A program made the position numbers and the translations under genes. Source: Myxococcales bacterium (lineage in GTDB: Bacteria; Myxococcota_A; Bradymonadia; UBA7976; UBA1532). Taken from it: a stretch of DNA of 64,000 bases. The number at the start of each line of letters is the position of its first letter. The stretch's first letter is position 1. Shown here in pieces: positions 44,023-52,059 of the stretch. A model generated the notes under the pieces. The model did not search any database, was not told the DNA's origin, and saw only the letters and a list, made by a program, of their open reading frames with translations. The DNA is taken from the NCBI GenBank assembly GCA_002731825.1, contig PCCS01000001.1:1-64000 (forward strand), given 5' to 3'.

Positions 44023-46617
44023 ATGAGCATCCGACTTTACATCGTGTATCTGGTCTCCCTATTGGTTGGTCTCGCCCTTTTGGCCTGCGAGCCAATCGCG
44101 CCTGATTCGATACAAACTCACCAAGACCTAGGCGAAGTCGACTCTGTCGAAGACGCTGGGGTGGCTGAAACCGATGTCGGTCACACAGCAGCCGAGCCCG
44201 ACGCAGCCGCTCCCAGTATGGACTCATGCGCTCGTGATGATGAGTGTCTGAGTCCATCGTGGTGTAGCGAATCTGGACAATGTGAACCTCGCCTGAACAG
44301 ACCGTTCTTCGATTTGATTCAGGATGGTCTGACCCGTGTAGGAGCAGCGTCCTTTAGTCTTGTGCCCGATCGGTTTGAGACCTGGAATGACCGGGCATCT
44401 GTCGATTGCCCTGATAATCGCAAGAATCGATTTGATGGAACCCTGGACGACGCCAAACCCGATGATCCGTGTGCTGATAGTTTTGATGATGCGAATAGTG
44501 ATGGTGTTTTTGATGGGATTTGGCTGGGCGGACCCGGCTTAGATCGTCCGGCGAAGGACGTGGATCTTGCTAATCCGCCCGAAGGTCGAGCGCTGACCAT
44601 AGCACGTGATGGCCAATTATCAGTGATTTTGACACTGGATTTATTTGAATTGGACCGCGGTCGAGTGGACCTGCTGACCCAACGCCTCAGACGCCGTTTA
44701 GGCTTAGGTCCTGGTGTGCTCAGCATTCACGTCACCGGTGTCCGCTCTGGACCCGATGCAACAGGATTGGCTGGCCCCAGCCGACGAGTCTCGCCGTCTC
44801 AACAATTGGATGCATTTCATCGACGCAGCCGAGGTGCATTTTCGTTTCTCGATAATTTACCCGTCGCATCGGGTTTCAATGAGGCTTGGTTTCATCGTGT
44901 TGTCGCCCGAGCTGATTCGGCGATTCGTCAAGCCGTCGATAATCTGACGCCTGTGGTCTATCGTCGAACGCAGCAGGCCATTCCCGTGCAGCCTGTCGAC
45001 CCGGATGCATCGCGGACGGTCCGAATGATGCAAGATTCGGAAACAGCGGGCATGAATGCGGATACCTCAGACCTCGATCGATGGCGCGATGTTTTGTTTG
45101 CATTTGCTCGTGAGCAGCAGCTACCAGGCGTTGTCGATAACCAGCTCAAAGCCATCACCTTTGATTCGCTTGAAACATCGCGAACCCATGTTGTCTTGCT
45201 TAGCTGGGGAGCGATTCCAGCATTTGGTGCTGATGGAATCCGTTTATCTGGTGATTATATTGGACACGTTCGCAATCGAGTCGAGGAGACATGGCCTGGG
45301 GCGACGGCGGTCTGGCTCACGTCGAGTTCAACGGACACGTTCATTGCAGGTCAGAATGTGTTTGTACCAGCGGTCAATTCTGAGGGTCAATTTCTCAATG
45401 CCGACAATCAGACGGTCGATACTCTGAACGAGGCCGCTGAGGCCATACAACCCGCTTCGGCTATGGCAACTTATTTGTTCGCTAAAATTAATGATGGCCT
45501 AGCGAGTGCAGAAAGCCGGACGATTCGTTTTACAAAACAGCAGCGTTCACTCTGGCTACCGGTGACTAATCCGAGACATATTTTGGCGATTTGGTTAGGT
45601 CTTTTGAAAGACATTCGACACTGGGTAGACGAGGCACGGCCCACCCCGAATTGGGTTGATGCCGAGACGGCACCCAACTGCGGTGGGTATGGGTGTTTGA
45701 GATACAGAATAGACGCTTTGGAGTTGTCTGATGACCTCACCATCGTCACGGTCCCAGGCGCGTGGGATCAGAGTTATATTTATGGTCGAGCATCCCAAGA
45801 AATTGAGTATTCTGACGCACGCCAATTTCTTGATCTGGATGGGGATGGGCGGCTTGACGATCGAGATGACGAAATCTTGATTTCATCGATGATCGGACCA
45901 CGCACACATCAATATGTCATGGAATCTCCAGTCAACCCGCAGCGATTTACCGCTATCGATGGTTTGGGCCGAGACAACCGATGGTTTATCGGTCGAACAA
46001 ATGGTGGGCTGGGTAGCTTGAGGCCACGTACGGATACAGTCAATGTCTTTGAGGGCATGCTAGACCAGGCTTGGCTCTACTCAGAAAAAGAGGAAAATTC
46101 GAGTTTCCCCCTCTGTAACCTGGGGTATCCTTGCTCGTCCGAACTCGGCGTGAGGTCGTTGATTGAACAAATGACCATGGCCCAACCGACCATTCTTGCA
46201 AACATAGCGTCATCGCATGAGTTACGATGCCGCGTCCCAGTGCCTTCACAGGATGAACTGGTACCATGGCGCCTGACGGATCCGGACGGCGCCTTACTCG
46301 CCGAAGGTGACGATATGGTCGTTGGACCAGGTGACCGAGTCTTTGCGCTCAGCACCGATTTCTCGGACTTATCCCTGGGCTCGGACAGTTTGCTTTGGAT
46401 AGAGCAGATTAGAGATGAACCATGGGGCGTTGCGGCCGTGGTTGAAACGAAGCTTGCCTGGCATCCCAATGGTGGTGACCGCTGGAATGCTCTGTTTGGT
46501 ACTTCAGCGGGTGATATCGCCTATGGCGGTGTCTGTACTCTCCTCGGAGACGCTGATTGCGGCCCTAGGTTTGACCCTGCGCAGGACCCAAACTCCCATT
46601 TACCACAAGAGCCTTGA
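44023..46617 (+). CDS. Ceramidase-like lipoprotein lacking the His motif
   Basis: An 864-residue lipoprotein (signal ending LALLAC, Cys22) with a Asp-rich stretch and a short Cys-rich module (CARDDECLSPSWCSESGQC). From residue ~95 it follows the layout of myxobacterial neutral ceramidase-like lipoproteins: a calcium-type DANSDGVFDGIWLGG, then a core with VILTLDLFEL. The metal-binding segment of that family, with HTHSGPDT, is replaced by HVTGVRSGPDATGLAGP, so hydrolase activity is doubtful. The remainder (LFAKINDG, LDLDGDGRLDDRDDE) is similar in style. The family link is made from pattern only. The ATG at 44023 gives the signal peptide; the frame is open from 43963. Converges with the next gene, 13 bases apart. 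Confidence 0.55.
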   Translation: MSIRLYIVYLVSLLVGLALLACEPIAPDSIQTHQDLGEVDSVEDAGVAETDVGHTAAEPDAAAPSMDSCARDDECLSPSWCSESGQCEPRLNRPFFDLIQDGLTRVGAASFSLVPDRFETWNDRASVDCPDNRKNRFDGTLDDAKPDDPCADSFDDANSDGVFDGIWLGGPGLDRPAKDVDLANPPEGRALTIARDGQLSVILTLDLFELDRGRVDLLTQRLRRRLGLGPGVLSIHVTGVRSGPDATGLAGPSRRVSPSQQLDAFHRRSRGAFSFLDNLPVASGFNEAWFHRVVARADSAIRQAVDNLTPVVYRRTQQAIPVQPVDPDASRTVRMMQDSETAGMNADTSDLDRWRDVLFAFAREQQLPGVVDNQLKAITFDSLETSRTHVVLLSWGAIPAFGADGIRLSGDYIGHVRNRVEETWPGATAVWLTSSSTDTFIAGQNVFVPAVNSEGQFLNADNQTVDTLNEAAEAIQPASAMATYLFAKINDGLASAESRTIRFTKQQRSLWLPVTNPRHILAIWLGLLKDIRHWVDEARPTPNWVDAETAPNCGGYGCLRYRIDALELSDDLTIVTVPGAWDQSYIYGRASQEIEYSDARQFLDLDGDGRLDDRDDEILISSMIGPRTHQYVMESPVNPQRFTAIDGLGRDNRWFIGRTNGGLGSLRPRTDTVNVFEGMLDQAWLYSEKEENSSFPLCNLGYPCSSELGVRSLIEQMTMAQPTILANIASSHELRCRVPVPSQDELVPWRLTDPDGALLAEGDDMVVGPGDRVFALSTDFSDLSLGSDSLLWIEQIRDEPWGVAAVVETKLAWHPNGGDRWNALFGTSAGDIAYGGVCTLLGDADCGPRFDPAQDPNSHLPQEP

Positions 46618-46630
46618 ACACGCTCGTCGC

Positions 46631-47230
46631 TCAGAGATGGTTGTGAATCTTCTCGATGACGTCTGAGTAGCTGGTGGTTTTGACCAGTTGGGCGAGATGC
46701 GCGGTATACGTTTGGATCAGGTCTGGCCGGTTGCGCTCTTTTGCATCCGCCATTGCCTTATAGACGGTAACGTACGCTTTCTCCGAATTGATGAAGTATT
46801 CAGCAGCCTCAACCACCACCTGCAGACTCGCTGCTACGAGCGAACGTCCGCTCTCTTCAAATCGGAAAATGCGACCATCGGTGTTTTGAACAGAGAGGGT
46901 GACGACGCATGTCGCATCGGCGCCCTGCTTATGTGATGTTGCCATATCGCCCGTGACATCGAAGGCAGTGAATACGATGGTATTTAGTGATGGAAACTCC
47001 CGAGCGTAATGATCGAGAAGGCCATGGTACAACGCGTCGATAAAACCAACGCCAGAGCCCGTGATTTCATCGATGGTTTCCAACGAAGCTTTTCTGACGA
47101 GCTTTACATCGACGGAGCACTGTCCATCCCCGAGGTTTTCTCGTAAGTGATATTCTGTCCCTTTCAGACCGACATAATCGGCGCCCAGTACTTGCTGAAT
47201 CAATTCTTCAGTCGCTGTCCGATGAAACAT
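46631..47230 (-). CDS. Stand-alone LeuA-type regulatory domain protein
   Basis: Nearly the whole 199-residue protein matches the layout of the C-terminal allosteric/dimer domain of 2-isopropylmalate synthase and homocitrate synthase. It shows GSGVGFIDALYHGLLDHY, then FTAFDVTGDMATSHKQGADATCVVTLSVQN, then FEESGRSLVAASLQVVVEAAEYFIN. The catalytic TIM barrel is absent. In LeuA this domain binds leucine; a free copy could bind an amino-acid-like ligand or regulate a partner enzyme. The ATG at 47230 is chosen because AAGGAG lies 9 bases upstream. No leucine gene is nearby. Confidence 0.7.
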   Translation of the reverse strand: MFHRTATEELIQQVLGADYVGLKGTEYHLRENLGDGQCSVDVKLVRKASLETIDEITGSGVGFIDALYHGLLDHYAREFPSLNTIVFTAFDVTGDMATSHKQGADATCVVTLSVQNTDGRIFRFEESGRSLVAASLQVVVEAAEYFINSEKAYVTVYKAMADAKERNRPDLIQTYTAHLAQLVKTTSYSDVIEKIHNHL

Positions 47231-47266
47231 ACAATCTAACTCCTTGGGGGAACGGGACTCTATCAA

Positions 47267-47607
47267 AACATACTCGGCGCTCGTTTAGGTTGACTTTTCT
47301 GTCACAAAATCGCTTTTGCCTATGACTAAAAAAGTACCTGAAGCTGACTCGCAGCATCGGCCTAGTCTGGCTCTGCCCCTCGGCTGCTACGCTGTTACTA
47401 AAGACCGAGAACCGAGAGTATCGAGAGGCGCTGCCAGCTCCAACACAGGACGTCTACAGCACCTATTTATTCGATGACAGTAAAACACGAATGGATGCAC
47501 ATCTTCTTGCAGGAAATGTGGGTGTCATTGAAAGTACGCCTTGATTAGGGTCAAATCATCTGAGAAGACCCGTTAAACGATGGCCCCTATAAATTCCCGA
47601 GGCACAC
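47267..47607. other. Intergenic region, no clear gene
   Basis: About 340 bases. Two short plus-strand frames overlap here: one from ATG 47321 (52 codons, MTKKVPEADSQHRP) and one open from about 47324 to a stop near 47545 without a good start. Neither is recognisable and neither has a ribosome site. It could be a decayed small gene. Nothing else stands out. Confidence 0.45.
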
Positions 47608-48612
47608 GTGGCTGAAGTCCAGGACAATATTTTGCTGATTGGGGCCGGTGCGGTTGGTCAAGCATACGGCTATCATTTGGCGGAGGGTGGTGCCCAGGTC
47701 ACATTCCTAGTCAAGGAAAAATATGTCTCAGAGTTGACCAAAGGTTTGACGGTGCGCTGTTTGAATGATCGCCACTCTGAGCCCGTTACATTTAGAAACT
47801 ACTCGGTCACAGCATCCATTAGGAGTCAGCCACCGGGTGGTTTTCAGCAAGTTTGGTTTTGTATCGATTCGACGGCGACCACTGACCATTTCCTTGAACA
47901 TATTTCAGCGCACGTCGGTGACGCGACCATCGTCAGTTTACAACCGGGCATACATGACTTCACCCGTTTCAAGCAAGTCTTCGATCAGGCGCAATTGGTG
48001 CGAGGTATGATCACCCTTGTTAGCTTTGAACAATCGGTGGTCAATCCGGGGACATCTAAAGCCATGTGTTGGTGGTTTCCTCCGTTTAGCCGGGCACCGT
48101 TTGAGGGTAATGATGACCTGGTTGATCTAATCACGTCACGCCTGCGACGCGGCCGAATGCCCGCGACTCAGGTTCATGATCTAGAATTTAAGCTCAGGCT
48201 TGGAAGCGGAATTCTGATGCCGATGGTTGCCATGCTGGAATTATGTGATTGGCAATTGTCAAAACTGCGCAGAACATCGAATTTGGTTGTGGCGGCTCGC
48301 GCGGCGCGACAAGCGATTGCCATAACGCTGCCGGGCCGAGCTCGTATTCGAGTTCGGTTCCTCACAGCCCCCTTGGTTTTGTTGCCGGTTCTTTTTCTGG
48401 CACAAACAGTGACGCCTTTTCATCTGCAGAATCTTCTAAGAGTCCACTTTAGTAAAGTTCGACGGCAAACGCTTTCGATGCTCGATCAATATATCGAGAT
48501 GGCCGTGACCAAAGAGACTGAGATGGATTCGATAGAGACGATTAGGAACGGGTTACGCAGGCGAGATGTGGAAAACAATGCCAATGACCCGAGTTCGACT
48601 TGCGAGACTTGA
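47608..48612 (+). CDS. Ketopantoate reductase-like (PanE/ApbA-type) dehydrogenase
   Basis: The N-terminus carries a Rossmann NAD(P) motif, LLIGAGAVGQAYGYHLAEGGAQVTFLV (GxGxxG at ~10-15), typical of the PanE/ApbA family. The later SLQPGIHDFTRF matches its second segment. The C-terminal helical part is only weakly similar, and the conserved Lys and Glu of PanE are not obvious, so the substrate may not be ketopantoate. A hydrophobic stretch (FLTAPLVLLPVLFLA) near 245 is unusual for a soluble reductase. GTG start with GAGG 7 bases before. 46 bases upstream of the fused hydroxylase gene in the same direction. Confidence 0.7.
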   Translation: MAEVQDNILLIGAGAVGQAYGYHLAEGGAQVTFLVKEKYVSELTKGLTVRCLNDRHSEPVTFRNYSVTASIRSQPPGGFQQVWFCIDSTATTDHFLEHISAHVGDATIVSLQPGIHDFTRFKQVFDQAQLVRGMITLVSFEQSVVNPGTSKAMCWWFPPFSRAPFEGNDDLVDLITSRLRRGRMPATQVHDLEFKLRLGSGILMPMVAMLELCDWQLSKLRRTSNLVVAARAARQAIAITLPGRARIRVRFLTAPLVLLPVLFLAQTVTPFHLQNLLRVHFSKVRRQTLSMLDQYIEMAVTKETEMDSIETIRNGLRRRDVENNANDPSSTCET

Positions 48613-48658
48613 CCCTGGTTGACATGCTGTGTCGGTGGATACGTTGGAGCGTTCGATA

Positions 48659-50923
48659 ATGAAGATTGCGATAGTAGGTGGTGGACCGGGTGGTTTGTAC
48701 TTGGCGATTCTTTTGAAACAAAAGGATCCCAAGCGAACAGTTCGGGTTTTTGAGCGCAATCGCGCCGACGATACATTCGGGTTTGGCGTAGTATTTTCCG
48801 ATGCGACGCTAGACAACATTAAAGCCGCTGACCCGGACAGCTACAGTGCAATCTCTTCGAGTTTCGCTCACTGGGATGACATCGATGTGCATTATCAAGG
48901 GCGCTGTATGCGCTCTACGGGGCATGGCTTTGCTGGTTTATCACGAAAGCGGCTCTTGCAGATTCTGCAGCAGCGTTGTTCGGCTTTAGGCGTTGAACTT
49001 AATTTCGAATCGTCCATCGAGTCCTATGACGCGCTTGATTGGGCCGATGTGATCGTGGCTGCAGACGGGCTAAATAGTCAGCTGAGGCATGCCTTTGCTG
49101 AGCACCTAAAGCCAAGGGTAGATGCGAGGCCAAATCGCTTTACTTGGCTTGGCACGAAGCGGCAGTTTCCTGCATTTACGTTTTATTTCAAAGAAAACGA
49201 GCACGGTTTATGGCGCGTACACGCCTACAATTTCGAAGATGGACTCAGTACGTTTATCGTCGAGACTACGGAAGACGCGTGGCGCAATTCTGGAATGGAC
49301 ACTGCCACCGAAGCTGAAACTGCGGCGTACTGTGAAGCACTTTTCGCTGAAGAATTAGACGGGCACTCGCTGCTTACGAATCGCTCTATCTGGCGGCAGT
49401 TTCCCACAGTAAGTTGCGAGAAATGGGCTCATGAAAAATTAGTTTTACTCGGCGATTGTGCCCATACGGCGCACTTCTCAATTGGGTCCGGCACTAAACT
49501 TGCCATGGAGGATGCCATCTCGCTTGCAGATGCGCTCGATAGCTCACCAGGCATTACGGAGGCGTATGAAAAGTATCAGTTGGAGCGTAAATCTCTAGTT
49601 GACTCTACTCAACGCGCCGCTCAAGTCAGCTTGGAGTGGTTTGAAAATACCGAACTCTTGTTTAATCGCTTGGAACCAGAGCAATTTGCATTCAGCTTGC
49701 TGACGAGAAGCCTCCGAATATCCCATGCTAACCTTCAAGTGAGGGACCCTGAGTTTGTCGCCCAAATCGATCGTTGGTTCGCCGCTAAAAATGGTTTAGA
49801 CGCCGAGTCTGTTCCACCACCGATGCTCATGCCTTATCGACTTGGCCAACTTCATCTCCAGAACCGCATCGTCATGTCTCCGATGTGTATGTATTCCGCT
49901 GAGGATGGAACGCCAGCCGATTGGCATTTGGTTCACTACGGCAGTCGGGCCATTGGTGGTGCTGGTCTCATCATGACCGAGATGACCAATGTTACTCGGG
50001 ATGGACGCATCACACCGGGCTGTACTGGCATGTATAAGCCAGAGCATGTGGATTCGTGGGCTCGAATTACCCGCTTTGTTCACGACAATAGTGACGCCAA
50101 AATTGGCATCCAATTAGCCCATGCTGGACGCAAAGGGGCGACGAAGCTCATGTGGGAGGGGGTTGACCAGCCACTTGAGAGAGGAGGCTGGCCCTTGATT
50201 TCAGCCTCATCAATCCCCTATCTACCGCACAGTGCAGTACCCCGTGAGATGGACCGTCGGGACATGGATAGGGTTCGCGATGCATTCGTCTCGTCCACCC
50301 TCATGTCGGATGAGGCTGGTTTTGATGTTCTAGAGCTGCACTTTGCCCATGGATACTTACTGCACACATTTTTATCTCCGATTACGAACCGACGCACCGA
50401 TGAATACGGGGGAGGCTTCGAGCAGCGGATTCGCTTCCCTATGGAAGTCTTTCATGCGGTGCGGAGTGTCTGGCCCTCAAGTAAGCCTATGATGGTCCGC
50501 ATTTCCGCGACAGACTGGTTAGAGTCTGGCTGGACCCTTGACGACTCCGTCGAACTCGCCAAGCGTCTTCGTGAGGCTGGATGCGACATGATCGATGTGT
50601 CTACGGGTCAAACGACACCTGAATCGAGACCGGTCTTTGGCCGACTCTACCAAACCCCCTTTGCTGAGCGAATTCGGTTGGAAGCAGATATTCCGACCAT
50701 GACGGTTGGAAACATCAGTAGTTATGCTGATTGTAACAGTGTCCTTGCAGCCGGTCGCGCTGACCTTTGTGTGATCGCACGCGCCCATCTTTTCAATCCG
50801 TATTGGACGCGTCATGCCGCTTTTGAGCAATACGCAGAAGCCCAGGTACCTTGGCCAGACCAATACGGTGTTGTGTCGAAGTATACGCCCCGATTCGATT
50901 GGAGTCCGCGCGGGCAAGGCTAA
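48659..50923 (+). CDS. FAD hydroxylase fused to Old-Yellow-Enzyme (salicylyl-CoA 5-hydroxylase type)
   Basis: This 754-residue protein joins two flavoproteins. Residues 1-~380 are a group A FAD monooxygenase (IAIVGGGPGGLYLAILLKQ at the FAD-binding start; LLGDCAHTAHFSIGSGTKLAMEDA as the second FAD motif). Residues ~390-754 are an Old-Yellow-Enzyme FMN oxidoreductase (NRIVMSPMCMYSAEDG, GIQLAHAGRKG, HFAHGYLLHTFLSPITNRRTDEYGG). The order and size match salicylyl-CoA 5-hydroxylase/2-aminobenzoyl-CoA monooxygenase-reductase, which act on CoA-activated aromatics. No CoA ligase or ring-cleavage gene is nearby, so the substrate is open. The ATG at 48659 begins the FAD motif and has GGAGCG upstream. 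Confidence 0.85.
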   Translation: MKIAIVGGGPGGLYLAILLKQKDPKRTVRVFERNRADDTFGFGVVFSDATLDNIKAADPDSYSAISSSFAHWDDIDVHYQGRCMRSTGHGFAGLSRKRLLQILQQRCSALGVELNFESSIESYDALDWADVIVAADGLNSQLRHAFAEHLKPRVDARPNRFTWLGTKRQFPAFTFYFKENEHGLWRVHAYNFEDGLSTFIVETTEDAWRNSGMDTATEAETAAYCEALFAEELDGHSLLTNRSIWRQFPTVSCEKWAHEKLVLLGDCAHTAHFSIGSGTKLAMEDAISLADALDSSPGITEAYEKYQLERKSLVDSTQRAAQVSLEWFENTELLFNRLEPEQFAFSLLTRSLRISHANLQVRDPEFVAQIDRWFAAKNGLDAESVPPPMLMPYRLGQLHLQNRIVMSPMCMYSAEDGTPADWHLVHYGSRAIGGAGLIMTEMTNVTRDGRITPGCTGMYKPEHVDSWARITRFVHDNSDAKIGIQLAHAGRKGATKLMWEGVDQPLERGGWPLISASSIPYLPHSAVPREMDRRDMDRVRDAFVSSTLMSDEAGFDVLELHFAHGYLLHTFLSPITNRRTDEYGGGFEQRIRFPMEVFHAVRSVWPSSKPMMVRISATDWLESGWTLDDSVELAKRLREAGCDMIDVSTGQTTPESRPVFGRLYQTPFAERIRLEADIPTMTVGNISSYADCNSVLAAGRADLCVIARAHLFNPYWTRHAAFEQYAEAQVPWPDQYGVVSKYTPRFDWSPRGQG

Positions 50924-50927
50924 GACC

Positions 50928-51920
50928 TCAGCGTGACCCAGTGATTTCAAAGGTTGCGATCAAGCCTGCATGGTCGCTGCCAGCAAGGCCTCGTTGGTTC
51001 GAGCGGACCACCCGCGCAGTTCCATAGCGATACCGTCCAGCGGGGGTTTCGACCAGATAGAGGTGGTCGATCGCTTGAGGCATCCCCTGGTATGTATACG
51101 TGGCAGCACCGTCACCGAGTTCAGCAGCCACACGAACCATCCCGTCTGAGCCTTCCAGCGCTTCGATTGGGTTCGAGCCAGGCGTGTCATTCAAGTCACC
51201 GCCCAAAACGACCAATGCACCAGGCTGGTCAACGGCCAGATCCAGCGCGATGGCACGCGCGGCCATGGCTTCTGCCAGGCGACGTTGTGGATCATCTCGC
51301 GTTTTCGCTTTGAAATGCGCATTGAGAACAACCACGCGCTTGCCTCGGATCTCTAGATGAACTTCCAGGAAGTCTCTCGAAAATGTGGTGGACCCGGAGT
51401 TGGGGAGTGGGATTTGCTCATCTTTGTGTGAACGCCGCCCAACCAAATCGCCACGTGCTATGACCGCGACGTCCAGTGACGCTGAGCCGCCCGTCTCTCC
51501 CAGTACGGCAATGGTGTACCCGTCTTGTGCCAGGAACTCCATGAGCGTGTTCAAACAGATTTCTGTCTCGATTTCCTGGAGCAGGAGAATGTCGCCGCCT
51601 AAGAATCGAATGCCATTAGCAATTTGTTCAGCTTTAGCGCGGAATTCTGATTCCGAGGGCATACGTTCGAAACTGCTTCCACTGCAATTGCGTGAATCAC
51701 AATTTGTATCGAAGAATTTACGCACATTAAATGTGGCGACGCTCACCGTCTCCGCCGGGGTGGGCTGAGCCGCATCTTGGACATTAGCCCCAACGTCGAC
51801 GCGGCCAATACCCATGTCTTGTTCAAAAAATGGCGCCGCCGGATCACCGGTTGAGCCGCATCCAGACAATAGACTCATGGCCAGCGAGCAGTTGAGCAGT
51901 AATTTGAAGATGCGTCTCAT
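50928..51920 (-). CDS. Endonuclease/exonuclease/phosphatase-family lipoprotein
   Basis: A 330-residue lipoprotein (signal ending LLSGC, Cys21) with an EEP-type fold: VSVATFNVRKF, ILLLQEIETE (metal-binding Glu), VVLNAHFKAKT, VVLGGDLNDTPGS and a C-terminal GSDHAGLIATF. These are the metal-binding and catalytic motifs of DNase I-like phosphodiesterases. The envelope location suggests an extracellular nuclease or phosphodiesterase. The ATG at 51920 gives the signal peptide; the frame starts further upstream. Convergent with the fused hydroxylase gene (4-base gap). Confidence 0.88.
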   Translation of the reverse strand: MRRIFKLLLNCSLAMSLLSGCGSTGDPAAPFFEQDMGIGRVDVGANVQDAAQPTPAETVSVATFNVRKFFDTNCDSRNCSGSSFERMPSESEFRAKAEQIANGIRFLGGDILLLQEIETEICLNTLMEFLAQDGYTIAVLGETGGSASLDVAVIARGDLVGRRSHKDEQIPLPNSGSTTFSRDFLEVHLEIRGKRVVVLNAHFKAKTRDDPQRRLAEAMAARAIALDLAVDQPGALVVLGGDLNDTPGSNPIEALEGSDGMVRVAAELGDGAATYTYQGMPQAIDHLYLVETPAGRYRYGTARVVRSNQRGLAGSDHAGLIATFEITGSR

Positions 51921-52059
51921 AGAGTCAGACTGTAACGAAAAATTAGAGAGAAGGTCACCCATTGCTTAACTTTTTCGCTGCGATTGCCTAAAGCATGTAC
52001 AAAATATGGACTATGCACCATCATGACAGTGCCGCTTCAAATACAATCCGGGGAATTTA

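Noticed and set aside
44714-45427. Plus-strand frames inside the ceramidase-like gene
   Set aside because: They overlap the 864-residue frame that has a lipoprotein signal and family layout.
47321-47545. Possible frameshifted small gene
   Set aside because: Two frames could be joined, but neither has a start signal or known motif; kept only as an intergenic note.
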